A stretch of 64,000 nt of DNA, from the NCBI RefSeq assembly GCF_001680005.1, contig NC_033556.1:434001-498000 (forward strand). Direction: 5' to 3'. Origin of the DNA: Plasmodium coatneyi. Taxonomy: Eukaryota > Apicomplexa > Aconoidasida > Haemosporida > Plasmodiidae. The notes below the pieces were generated by a model that was not told the DNA's origin, ran no database searches, and saw only the letters and a list, made by a program, of their open reading frames with translations. Position numbers and translations under genes: made by a program. Positions 1-11,103 of this stretch are shown one piece after another. Positions within the stretch are counted from its first letter, which is position 1, and each line of letters opens with the position of its first letter.

Positions 1-1620
1 CATTGTTTTACTGCACTTTATTTCCCATACAGAATAAAAATTTATAATAAGAATTGTTCCTTATGCTCCTATTTATTGAATTGTGCACATGGTTTAATTT
101 TTCGAATGATTTATAAGGGAATGTAGTTAATGAGTGTACATATGTCAAGTACTTATTTTATTTAGCAGTACACATCTTCCAATTTTGTAGGCATTGATAA
201 TGCATTATATATATATATATGTGCATGTGCATCAAAAATCATTATATATGCGCACAATTAGGGTAAAATATAAGCGAATATACTGAAGTAATAGAACATC
301 AAAAAAAAGAGAAGCACATGTTCTATACATTCCTTATTCAATGTACTATATTATTGCATTGTAAATTATTATTTGTAGCCCTATAATATTTATGCAACTC
401 ATTCATTCCCTCTGTGCACATAAGGAAGTCGCACATCTTCTTGATGTGTATATTTTTTATGTGTGCTATATTAATTTTATGCTTAACTTTTTTTTTTTTT
501 TTTTTTTTTTTTCTGGCATTTAACAAAAATTATTCAGTATTAACTAATATATATATTGCATAATTCATATATGTTGAATATTACTTCCCCTCCTCCAAGG
601 TTCCAAATCATTAATATATATAGTGAGGCATATGCACATTCGTTAATAATTAATAATGAATATGAGGCTCATATGGAATGAATTCGAAGGAATGGAAATG
701 GGAAGGGCCTATAATATGTATAAATAATTGTATTAATTTTTTGTGTATATTGTAGGAAGGAAAAAGGATTTTATGTGTGCGCCCATACTCCTTTATAGAG
801 TAGCATTTCCCCCGCCCCCCCTTTTTTTGCCCTATCTTCCTCTTTTTTTATAATTGTTTTCAATAGCAATAATAATAATTCCTTATTCCTTCTCCTCTTT
901 TTTCTTAAATTTTCCTTTTTTCATGAGTACATTATGAATAATTCATTCACATGACCAAAAAAAAAAAAAAAATGTGCACATTATATTATGTATGTTAACA
1001 TCCTTCCATCTTACTCTAAATTTATATTATATTTCATATATTAATGTGCTCCCTTCTTTATTTATTTCTTCCTTTTCCTTATTTTCTTTTTGGGGGGTTA
1101 AATTCTAAGACGTTGGGATACTACATATTTTATTTAGTACGTGTACTGTGTATATAAAAATGCAGTTGGTTTGAAAGGGTTAGAGGTTTCCTTATTCCCA
1201 AATATTTCTAGAGTATAAAGGAGATTCTTTTAGGGTCCAGTTTTCTTTAGGGAAATCTTTTTTAGGGGAAAATTTTTTTAAGGGGAGGTTTTTTTTTAAG
1301 GATATTTTTTTTAAGGAGATCTTTTAAAGGAGCTTTGAGGAAGGTTTCCCAGGGAGGTTTCAAAAAAAATTCAGAAGTCCTTCCCTTTTATATACATAAC
1401 ATTTCCAGCGTACATATATATATGCAGCAATGATCATGAATGTATTGCCATCATTGTACCTTATGTGAGGTTGTTTTCTCATAGAGATATATGTAATGAT
1501 GGTGGTAAGTCATGATTAAGGAAGAAAAAAGGAAAAAAACAAGGTAACAGAAAAGGTAAAAAAAAAAAAAAACAACAAAAAAGGAAAAAAAAAAAGGGGA
1601 AGAGAGGAGGGGAAACCTTA
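1..1620. other. AT-rich intergenic DNA, no gene seen
   Basis: No convincing coding exon on either strand. It holds poly(A)/poly(T) runs, short TA microsatellites, and around 1225-1350 a run of T-rich and AGGGG-rich short imperfect repeats. It lies downstream of the first KIR gene and probably includes its 3' UTR and terminator, which cannot be placed by eye. Confidence 0.7.
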
Positions 1621-3137
1621 TTACCTAGAATGGTAAGGTATATTCTTTTTCTGCTGCACATTTCTTGTTCTTCTTCTAGAATGACTAACGTATGGTGGAG
1701 CAGAATATACTGTGGTGGTAGAATCGTTGTCTATTGTGAAATTACCCGTTGTAGAGTTGTCGGTTATTGTGTATAATGTTGTGGAAATGTCTGTTAATGT
1801 GTCTGTGAATATGTCCACATTGCGCCTCCCCTTGGGTGTTCTTTTCCTTCCATTCTTTCCACCGGATGAAAGGGTGTTCTGTATCCATGAAGGTAAAACC
1901 TTATACTGAAAAAGGGAAAAAATAGTAAGTACAAATATGAAATGTATATATATATATATAAAGAGTAGTTCACTCCTGTTTTTCACATGTATTGTTCATA
2001 AAAAAGAGGGTAATGTTTCCCTCCCTTTCCTTCTCATTAGAAAGGTTGTTCCCTCTTTTTCCTTTCCTTCCTCTTCTTCCCCTCCTTTCTAACATTATTC
2101 GTACATTAATATTACAGTTAGAATTGTACGTCAACTATAGTTATCTGTACGTCCAATATAGTTAGAATTGTACCTTATATAAAAGAAAAGTGACAATTGT
2201 TGGTAATCCTACTGCAGCTAATGCAGAAGGGACGATGGCAGCAGTGGGAAGTGCTGTACTTCCCACATTGGAAGCTGTGGTACCAGGACCAGATCTCGGT
2301 CCGGGTTTAGGTCCAAATCTTTCCTGAGCTGAATCACACTGTGTTTTTAATTGCTCCGGATCATTTTCATCCTTGAACCATGTCACGAATTCCTTACAAT
2401 AGGGGTCCGTTTTAGAATTGCCATCACAATCATCCTTTACTTCATTATATATTGGAAGAATTTTCTCTAAATAGGGGACATATTTAGTAACACAGTTGGA
2501 ATCTTTACTCAGGATGGCTGTTAGTATAACACTATTGTCGTGATAATAGTCGAATATTGTTTTTCTCTTAAGGAAAAGGTCCTTATTAGCGGACGTACAA
2601 AGAATTTTACACCCATTCGTAGTGTACCACTTTTCTAATTCCGTGCAAATTAACTGTACAATAGTCGAAAATAAAATATCATCTAAACTCTTCGATAGTA
2701 GTTCCCCTATCCAAAAGAACAGAAAATTGCAGCGGTCGCTATATAATGATGGTGAACTGCTTGTTCCTTCCATTTTTGATGCAGAACAAACCCCTTTTAT
2801 AATTTTTTCCTTGTTATCTTGAACACCTGCGTAACTCTGCAGCTCCATTTCTAATTTACCCTTTATACTATTGATGGTACTATTACCATCACATTTGTCC
2901 GTTTCTTTATTGAATTTACTGTAGAAAAATATATCTGAATTTGACTTGTCCAGTTTTGGTACCTACAAATATATGATCAGCAAGGTACATATATATGTTC
3001 CTAAATGCTTCAATTCTTATATTTCCTTTATAGTATAGGTAAGGTGTTACACATGAATAATATATGTGTGTATATATATATGCTCATTCTTTTAAATGGG
3101 AAATAACTTTTAGAGATGTTTTTGCTGGGTCTGGCAT
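1621..3137 (-). CDS. KIR variant antigen (pir superfamily), three exons
   Basis: KIR proteins are variant antigens linked to the surface of the infected red cell. Exons read as 3137-3108 (MPDPAKTSLK), 2962-2174 and 1905-1621, giving about 367 residues. Introns are GTTATT...TTTGTAG and GTACAA...TTTCAG, and both keep frame. Exon 2 carries the cysteine-rich extracellular domain with the family pattern of aromatic-rich helices (FLFFWIGELL) and the KIFDYY-type motif (TIFDYYHDN). A Gly/Pro-rich linker (GPKPGPRSGPG) and a single transmembrane helix ending LLYK follow. Exon 3 encodes the basic, Thr/Ser-rich cytoplasmic tail starting YKVLPSWI. There is no signal peptide, as is normal for the family. 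It is intact as read. Confidence 0.92.
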
Positions 3138-3822
3138 TATGTATATATGCTCTTTTTTATATATATTATTTTTAAAATTTTATATAGAGTTTGATACAAA
3201 AATATAAGAGTTGTGTGTTTGCTCCATGGTTATGCATGAATGAATATCAAATTTTTAACTTTTTCTAATAATAGTTACACTGCTCATTGTCGCCAGCGAA
3301 TAATAGAACGTACATATATGCACATATACAACGGCATTTATAATTTTTTAATGCTGAAAATATACAATGCGCACTTATTACACCGTCAAAAGTGTAGAAT
3401 ACATGGAGAGTGTGGGGGTTACATTTTTTTTTTTTTTAGATAATATGAATAACTTCAATTAATTTTTGAAATAGTACAGAATATACAATAAAATAAAATT
3501 TTTTTTCATTATTCTAAATTAATGTATATTCTTGTATATAGGTATATTTTTATACATTTAAATTTTTTTATTTAAATGAACTTATAATTACACACTTATA
3601 ATTAAACATTCAATGATATGCGCACACAAACGAAGTAATACGTATATCATATTAAAGAGAAATATAATCATACACAACCTATTTAATGTACATAAAAGAA
3701 AGGAAAATATATTTTTTCCTTTTGAACACCATTTTTTTTACATTAAAAAATAAAAAAAATAAAAAGCAGTAAACAAAAAACAAAAAAACAAAAAACAAAA
3801 AAAGAGGAGCAACAACACCAAA
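3138..3822. promoter_or_regulatory. Divergent intergenic region between KIR and exported-protein gene
   Basis: This 0.7-kb AT-rich gap separates two genes that point away from each other, so promoters for both should lie here. It contains poly(A)-rich stretches, with an AAAAACA-type run just before the plus-strand start. No specific factor site can be named by eye. Confidence 0.4.
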
Positions 3823-4995
3823 ATGATGGCACCCATACCCTTCACAAAATTTTCACTACTCAGCTTTGCCTATCTGCTTCTGTGGCACTATCCCAACCAT
3901 GTATGATAGGAACTAATAAGTTTTTAGAGTGCGCATATATTCATTATGGTTCATTTTTTACTTTTTTTAGTAAATATTGAAGAAAGGAAAAAGAGAAAAA
4001 AAAAAAATTTTCCACCATCCTAACAACCTTTCCTTCCAACACCCCTAACAACCCACCTACCACCAACCATCTAATAACCTTCTTTTTTTTAGGTGAGTTC
4101 TATAAGCACATCATCAAAGAAAGGAAATGCCAGTGTGACAGGAACTGAACAGAGGAAGGAAAAAAGTACCCCCTTTGGCACCACCACCCCTGGTATGGGT
4201 GTAAGAACACTAAAATCCAAGTGGAGTGATGATGATGGTACATCAAACAACAACAACAACGATGATGTCGTCCCTTTGCAGAAGGAAAGAATAGGCGGCC
4301 TCTTTGATCAGAACGATAAAAAATTATTTCACCGATTCCATGCAGCAAGAAGTGGTAACAATGATAAAAAGGGACGCCCCCAAATGGATAATGATGGTGC
4401 TTCCTATCACCCCTTTTGGAAGAACCGCCGCCTTTGCGGTACAATAGACCGCTCTATGGACAGCACTTGCTCCATGGACAACAGTTCCTCCATGGACAGT
4501 GTTCATTCACTGTCTACAAGATGTAGTTCTATGGACAGCAGTTCCATGGAAAGTGTTCAATCACTGTCCACAAGATGCAGTTCCATGGGCAGCCGTTCCT
4601 CCATGGATAGTCTCTTTGAGGAGCGAAATGATGACTATCTTTATGATGATTATTCCACATCATATATAAAAAATGGAAAAGCAAATAACGAAAGAAGAGA
4701 AGTGTTATTCCAACCAAGGGAACTCCCACCCAGGGAATATCGAGCTAGGGGATTTTTTAATAAATTGTTGTATGCTATAAAAAGAAGAGCGACAAGACGA
4801 GCATTGTCACCGTTCTTGTCATCACCTCTCGTATTGACCCTTTCCATTTTATATGCATTAGCTTTGTGTTGTATAGGTGTGATTGTGGGCCTTTCGGTAG
4901 GTCCATTACTACCATACTCGTGGCCTCTTTGTGCATTTTCCATTGTTGCTTTTATGGTATGTATTCTTTTCAGTGTACGATTAGGGACAAAATAA
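3823..4995 (+). CDS. Putative secreted/exported Plasmodium protein, Ser/Met repeats, two C-terminal TM segments
   Basis: Two exons, 3823-3900 and 4093-4995, joined by a GTATGA...TTTTTAG intron, give about 326 residues. Exon 1 encodes 26 residues beginning MMAPIPFTKFSLLSFAYLLL, a signal-like hydrophobic segment. This exon layout is usual for subtelomeric exported proteins. Exon 2 is hydrophilic, with an Asn run (residues 53-57) and an imperfect repeat of the form SSMDSVHSLSTRC (bases 4440-4615). It ends in a basic stretch followed by two closely spaced hydrophobic segments. I see no canonical RxLxE/Q/D export motif; RTLKS about 40 residues into exon 2 is only a partial match. Its closest neighbour in architecture is the gene at 6305-7723, whose first exon has the same length. 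The molecular function is unknown. Confidence 0.8.
4012..4082 (+). repeat. C-rich repeat in the intron of the first exported-protein gene
   Basis: Degenerate copies of CCTAACAACC and CACCTACCACC fill the 3' half of the intron, just before the acceptor. They match, in the same orientation, the 30-bp repeat in the intron of the gene at 6305-7723. They are complementary to the G-rich repeat at 5085-5300. Confidence 0.75.
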
Positions 4996-6304
4996 ACCGC
5001 ACCAAACCGTACCAGCAACCGCACCAAACCGTAACGAACCATACCGAACGGTTACAAACCGTTGTTTTGGTGAAGAAAGGATCATTGTTAGGGGTGGTAG
5101 GTGGAAGGAAGGTTGTTAGTGTGGTGGTAGGTGCACGGATGATTGTTAGAGGTGTTAGGTGGTTGGTGGAAGGAATGTTGTGTTAGGGGTGGTATGTGGA
5201 AGGAATGTTGTGTTAGGGGTGGTATGTGGAAGGAATGTTGTGTTAGGGGTGGTATGTGGAAGGAATGTTGTGTTAGGGGTGGTATGTGGACAGAAGGAGT
5301 GGGAGTGAAAGAGTGGGAATGAAGGAATGAGAGTGTTAAGGGGGGTGTGAGGAAGGGGTGTGTAGGAATGAGAGTGAAGGAATGAGGGTAAAGAGTAGGG
5401 AGTAAGTGTGGGCGTCAGTGTGAAGTGTTGAATGAGGGGGTGTTAGGGGTGAAGGAAAGGAGGAGTGAAGGAAGAGGAGTGAAGAGACGAGAGTGTAAGG
5501 AAGGGGAGTGAAGGAAGGGGTTCCAAAGGAAGGAGAGTGAGGGGAAAGGTGTGGAGGGAATGAGAACGAAGGAATGAGAGTAAAGGGAAAGGTGTGAAGG
5601 AAAAGGAGTGAAGGACTAAGGGTGAAAGTATGAGAGTGAAGGAATTAGTTTAAAGGAAAGGGAGCTAAGGAATGGTGGAATGAAGGGGTAGGGTGTGAAG
5701 TAAAAGGAGTGAAGAGAAGGGTGTAAAGGATGTGATGTGAAGGGTGTGTGAGGAAGGTGGTGAGCGTGGGGGAGTGATGCAGGGAGGGAGAGAGTGTGGG
5801 GGGGTTAGGTGTAAGGGGTGTGAGTGTGAGAGGGGTGTAAGGAGGATGTAAGAAGAATGTTACATTCTTTTTTTTTTTTTTTTTTCTTCTCTCTTTTTGT
5901 AGAAAGAAATAATGCGATCCACTTTTTTGAACTTAAATGTTAGAGCAGTATGAGATGTGCAAAGAAATCCATTTTTTGTTTTTTTTAAATTACGATTATT
6001 TCTATACTTCTATATTATTTTATATGTTGTAATAAGTTTCTTTTCATTTTAAATTAGATTTACACACACTCATAAAGGAAAAAACAACATTCAATCATAT
6101 GCGCACACAAACAACTTCATAAACGACTTAAATTAAACATTTCACAAACGACTTAAATTAAAACATTTTCCATATTAAAGAAAAAAAAAAGAAAGAAAAA
6201 AAAAAAAGAAAAAAAAATTTAAACTTTTACTTTCTAAACCTATTCTTCATTTTAACGGAATAAAATAAATAAGAAAAAAGGAAACAAAAAGGAGTAGAGG
6301 CAAA
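4996..6304. repeat. G-rich repetitive intergenic region
   Basis: Directly after the stop, CGCACCAAACCGTA-type motifs recur between 4996 and 5060, including a small CGGTTACAAACCG inverted repeat. From about 5085 to 5850 the plus strand is strongly G-rich and C-poor. It includes four tandem 30-bp copies (5161-5280) of a unit containing GGAAGGAATGTTGTGTTAGG, then irregular GTGAAGGAA(T/A)GAGAG-type repeats. A T20-type tract follows at 5870-5885, then AT-rich DNA leading to the next gene. I see no gene here. Confidence 0.8.
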
Positions 6305-7723
6305 ATGATGTTCCCCACAAAATACCTCCTATTCATCTTCATACATTATTGCTGTTGGGCACCACATCCCAACCACCACCATGTAAGATAAGAACTGTTA
6401 CACCTTCTAAAAAATTTGCGCATAATAATTATTATAATAAATTTTTACGCTCTTTTCACTAAAAAATTGAAAAAAGAAAAATAGAAAAGGAAAGGAAAAA
6501 AAAGTGAAAAAAAAATTTTCCACCACCATAACAACCTTCCCTCCACCTACCACCACCATAACAACCTTCCCTCCACCTACCACCACCATAACAACCTTCC
6601 CTCCACCTACCACCACCCTAACAACCTTTTTTTTGTTTAGGTCCTGGTACACGCAACCCCATCATGGGGAAAAACCACGTCATCATCATGGAACACATCC
6701 ACATGGAGCGCAAAATGGGGAAATACCACACCATCATCATGGAGTAAAGGGATACGAAGTGGGGGTCTCTATGATTTATATGATTTGCCAGATCCAAGCA
6801 CCATAACCACGGTTGCTGGATCATCATCATTATCTACAAGTGGAAGTAGGGTAAAAACAAAACAGCACAAGCAAAATAAATATCCCTCTGGTCGTAATAC
6901 AAATTCCTCCAGGAACAGCACAAATGAATCAAAAAATAAGGACCCATTCGATGGCCATCGACACAAAAAATCCAATTCGCAAGAATCCCTTCTTAAAGAT
7001 TCATCACCTAACAACCCACCTACCATCCCAAACGACCTTCCTGAAGATTCACCACCCGAAGGAATTCACCTTCCCGAAGAGTCAGACTCGGAAGATGAAT
7101 TAAATAATTCACCATCTAACGACCATCTTCCACCTGAAGATTCACTCCCTGAAGATTCACCACCCGAAGAATCACAACCTGAAGATTTTCCACCCGAAGA
7201 ACCACAACCTGAAGATTTTCCACCCGAAGAACCACAACCTGAAGATTTTCCACCCGAAGAACCACAACCTGAAGATTTTCCACCCGAAGAACCACAACCT
7301 GAAGATTTTCCACCCGAAGAACCACAACCTAAGGTGGAATTAAAAAGAACAGACCACACAGAGCATCACACTGAATGCACAAAAAAGAATGGAGCACAGA
7401 ATAAAACAAAAATTGGAAGTATACAACATAGACTTAAATCACTTTTTTATAAATATAAATGTTGTAAAATTGCAAATAAATGCCTATTACCCGCTGCATT
7501 GATTATTTTACTTACGTGGCACATAATAATGGAGAAAATGAGTGAACTAGGGGTCGCAGATTTGCAGGGTATACTGAGTGAGCACAAGGGTCTAGTAGTA
7601 GTACTGCAGTTAATCGTATCATTCGCCGCAGTGTGTATAATATTAGGAATGTATTATGGAAAAAAAAAGATTAAATGTATTATACGAGACCTAAAACAGC
7701 AGAAAGCTATGAAAGAGGCATGA
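6305..7723 (+). CDS. Putative secreted/exported Plasmodium protein with PPEEPQPEDF repeats and two C-terminal TM segments
   Basis: Exons 6305-6382 and 6641-7723 (intron GTAAGA...TTGTTTAG) give about 386 residues. Exon 1 is a 26-residue signal-like segment beginning MMFPTKYLLFIFIHYCCW. Exon 2 opens with a Trp/Ser/Thr-rich stretch (several SSSW or STW motifs), then a polar region. Next come five near-identical 10-residue acidic-proline repeats of the PPEEPQPEDF type (bases about 7185-7330), each encoded by 30 bp. The C-terminus has two hydrophobic segments separated by about 25 residues and a lysine-rich tail. The same two-exon plan and first-exon length as the gene at 3823-4995 suggest the same broad family. 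No canonical PEXEL motif was found. The function is unknown. Confidence 0.82.
6518..6632 (+). repeat. 30-bp tandem repeat in an intron
   Basis: Three full copies and a partial copy of a C-rich 30-bp unit (CACCACCATAACAACC followed by TTCCCTCCACCTAC) lie just before the 3' splice site. The reverse complement matches the repeat at 5161-5280 at about 22 of 30 positions. The low-purine sense strand could also act as an extended polypyrimidine-like tract. Confidence 0.9.
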
Positions 7724-8412
7724 GTGTAGGGAAGTTCAGGGGAGGAGGAAGGAGAAATATAATTTGTCCACTCTCAGTATGCAGTTTATATACCATAATA
7801 ATGATGTATATATTTATTAGATCAATTTCTTATGGTGTCCTATAATATGTTCATGATGGAATTTGTTTGTATTATTATACGTTATCCTACAGTATTATTT
7901 TAAATGGTGATAATGGTTTGTTCCTTAATATATATACAAATGCTTTGTTTATATATGTATGTTCTTTGCCGTTTATTTATATATAATTAACATTTTTTTC
8001 CATTGATATAGATAATTAATTAACATTTTGTTCATTCATATTATGGAAAAAAAATGCGATTTAAAAAAAATTGTGTTCTACTATGCTCTCTCTCTATATA
8101 TATATATGTAAACGTATATACATATATATATATATAGACATATTTACATGTATGTATATATAAATATTTATATACACTGAACCGTTAATATTTTGAGCCG
8201 CAGTGCAATAATAAAATATGAAACCGCAATATATTGTTTAAAGGTACAATAGTTAAGCTAGTGTATTCCATGTCATTTTATTTAAGGGGGAAAAAAAATT
8301 TTTTAAAGGGAAGGAGATGATGTTGTTGTACGCAATTTATAATGAATGGAAGAGGAAGAAAGAGAGACATTCTCCCTTCCCATCCTCCTAGAGGGTACAT
8401 TCTAATGTTACA
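7724..8412. other. Convergent intergenic region
   Basis: This AT-rich gap lies between the 3' ends of the plus-strand exported-protein gene and the minus-strand KIR gene. It contains TATA microsatellite stretches near 8095-8165. I see no gene. Confidence 0.6.
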
Positions 8413-9671
8413 TCAAATACGACCGTAGACAATGTTCCTTCCATGTCTATTATTATTGTTTCTTCCTCTTGTGGGTGGTGGTTGTTGTCGTCTTCTATTG
8501 TATTCAGTTAAATTTCCTATGGAACTGTCCGTTGCCGTTGACAAGTTTGTGGTTAAAGTGTCCGTTAAGGTGTCCATTTCGTGCATGATTGACCTGTTTC
8601 GCCTGCTCCTGCTGTTTATACTGTTACTATTGTTGTGATTGTTGTTACTATCCCCCAAGAAGGAATTCTTTACCATATCGAATAAAGAAGTATACTGAAG
8701 AAAGGAAAGGAAGGAAAGGAACGTGTATAGTACATATTGTCGTGTCGTTTATATTCATTTTAAGTGAAGACACATATTAATGAATTTTATTATTTGTTCT
8801 TTCATCTGCAGCTATAATTACTTTGTACAAAAAGAAAGCGATTGTTGGTAATCCTACTACACCCAATATAGAAGAGACAATGGTGGTTGCACTTGCTGCT
8901 GCTGTAGGTGGTGGTGTACATACTAATCCGGAAGATGCCTCCTTTTTACAGTAATCTTCATATGTCTTCTCAAATTTTGTACAATATTTACTATTAGCAT
9001 CATTCTTACATTGGAGATTCACGTTAGAAAAGGTTTGAGTAGATTTTGCCTCATCACGGTATCCGCTGTCGCAGAACTTATGATAAATCTGTAATTGTTC
9101 CTTCTTTGGTTCATAGTCTTGTCTGTATTCGAACATTCTCATTTTTTCCTCGAAATTTTCTTTGTTGACATTAGTTTCTGTAATTCTACAGTACCCTCCC
9201 GGAAGAACTTCATTCAGTGCACTGTATACATTATTCATAACATCCGAAAATTTCCCACTATATGTGCCTTTATGTACTTTATTTCCTAACCAATAGTAGA
9301 ACCAAGAACAAATTATGTCATCAGACGAATCATTTTTTTTTATTTTTGATACAAGGTCCCAGGCATTTACAAGTGTTGTTGACCATGCGTTAACAGTAGA
9401 AGATTCAGTCAACTTGGTTCCTAATGACTTTGCTAGATCCTCATAGTTCTCATGTTCGTGTCCATTGTTTAGTATATCATACACTAATTCTGAATATAAT
9501 TTGGTTTCATCGTCCTCTTCCTATAAATATAATTAACAGCGTGTACACATATGTGTTGCTTCTTTTCCCTTTTTTCTTTAATTAAATTGTGCGCATAAAT
9601 TTACATGTACCATGTTTGTATATTGATCTCGAGTGCGAAGTAGTGTGTAGTACTTCACTATCTGGTGCCAT
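8413..9671 (-). CDS. KIR variant antigen (pir superfamily), three exons
   Basis: Exons 9671-9654 (MAPDSE), 9520-8822 and 8694-8413 give about 332 residues. Introns GTACTA...TTTATAG and GTAATT...CTTCAG are both in phase. Exon 2 is the KIR extracellular domain, with conserved-looking cysteines, ICSWFYYWLG and a FEYRQDY motif. It then runs into a short Pro/Ala/Thr linker and one transmembrane helix ending FFLYK. The tail exon begins YTSLFDMVKNSFLG and is rich in Asn, Arg and Thr. It is likely displayed on or within the infected erythrocyte. No disruption is seen. The very short first exon is the least certain part. Confidence 0.9.
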
Positions 9672-11103
9672 GGTCTATAAGTTTGTATATTTCCTTTATG
9701 TATATATGGTGAACTTAAAAGTGAAATTCATTTTCCATGGGTTCATGCAAAATAAGCATATGTGTGCGTATTCTGTTTGTTCTGTATTGACTACGAATGA
9801 GCACATAGAGAGTTTTTCCCCTTTTTTTTTAAGTAAATCAATTCACATGGTTCAAAATTTTCATACAATGATAACACATTATACATATATATATGTATTA
9901 AAATTATTACATATGTATATATGGAATTAAAGCCAGAAATGTAGGGAGTAAGTTTGTTGTTGTAATTAAATAATGCAGGGTAGAATGAAAAGTCCAATGC
10001 ACTTCCTTCTTCATTCATATCATTCCTCTCCTTCTGCTACTATTATGTATTGTGCATGTAAGGGCGTACAACATTACCTTCCTTTTTTTTTTTTTTTGTT
10101 TTTGACGGAGAATTTTTAGCATATGCACTATTTATTTTATGTTCAATTGTTATTTTAAAGGTGGGAGCTTGTTAATTAAAAACTGTTAGTGAATATATTG
10201 CACTGTTCATATATGTTGAGTACCTTTTTCCTTTACATGTGCACAATGTATACTATTTGACCCCTTCTCCATTCCCCTCTTCCTCTGTGATGAGTGTACT
10301 GTATAATTTACTTATACAAAAATGTACATATTATATACTATTTGAGCTAATATCTCCTTTTTTTAATACAGAATATACTTCCTACATGTGCGTGCATTTT
10401 TCTTACATTTACATTCATTACATTATGTATATAATGTGACGTATTATGCGTGCACACATATATATATGTATCTATATTAAGTAGCATACCTCCCCTGTCA
10501 TCTTTTATGCATATTTTTTTGTTGTGTATATAACGAATTTATTGTTAGGAGCGTGTTGTTGTTTACATATGTTCACACAAAATATATGTGCGAAAATTTC
10601 CTCCTCCTCATAACGACTTCGAATGAGTATATATGAAAAAAAAATTTTCCTTTCCTTTAGGGAAAATACATTCTTCAAATTTTAGAATAATGATATTGTT
10701 AACATACACATATATATATGTACGGTATACTATTTTAAATGAGAGGGAAAAAAATTTTGAGCGTGTGTACTATATATTTATGTTCAAATAATGTTATTGT
10801 TAGAAACATTATTATATGACGATAATCCATTCGCACGGTACCTTAACATTTGTGTTCATAGGAGTATAATATTTTCCTTCCCTGTTTACGCATATTACAT
10901 AATTGTAAGATAGTCCTTTCACTTAGAAACGGTGCAGATTACTTATGGTTCCTTGAGGAAAGAAGGAAGAAGAAGGGGATATTACGTGCAATGTTCTACA
11001 TCCTACTTATGATAAGAGGAATAATATATTTTTATTTTTTCTTTTGCTGTGTATTTTTTCTTGCTCTGTGAAGGGAGGGAGAGCAACATTATTTTGGCAC
11101 ACA
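9672..11103. other. AT-rich intergenic region, no gene seen
   Basis: This is 1.4 kb upstream of one KIR gene and downstream of the next. It contains poly(T) at about 10082-10100, scattered TATATA runs and many ACATATAT/ATGTGCAC motifs shared with other intergenic parts of this island. No open frame has KIR-like or signal-peptide features. The promoter of the KIR at 8413-9671 should lie near its left end. Confidence 0.6.

Noticed and set aside
4203..4222. RTLKS as a PEXEL export motif in the first exported-protein gene
   Set aside because: The fifth position is Ser, not Glu/Gln/Asp, so it is at best a degenerate match; export is argued from gene structure only.
7066..7359. Gly/Ser-rich minus-strand frame (CGSSGGKSSG repeats)
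   Set aside because: Antisense shadow of the PPEEPQPEDF coding repeat.
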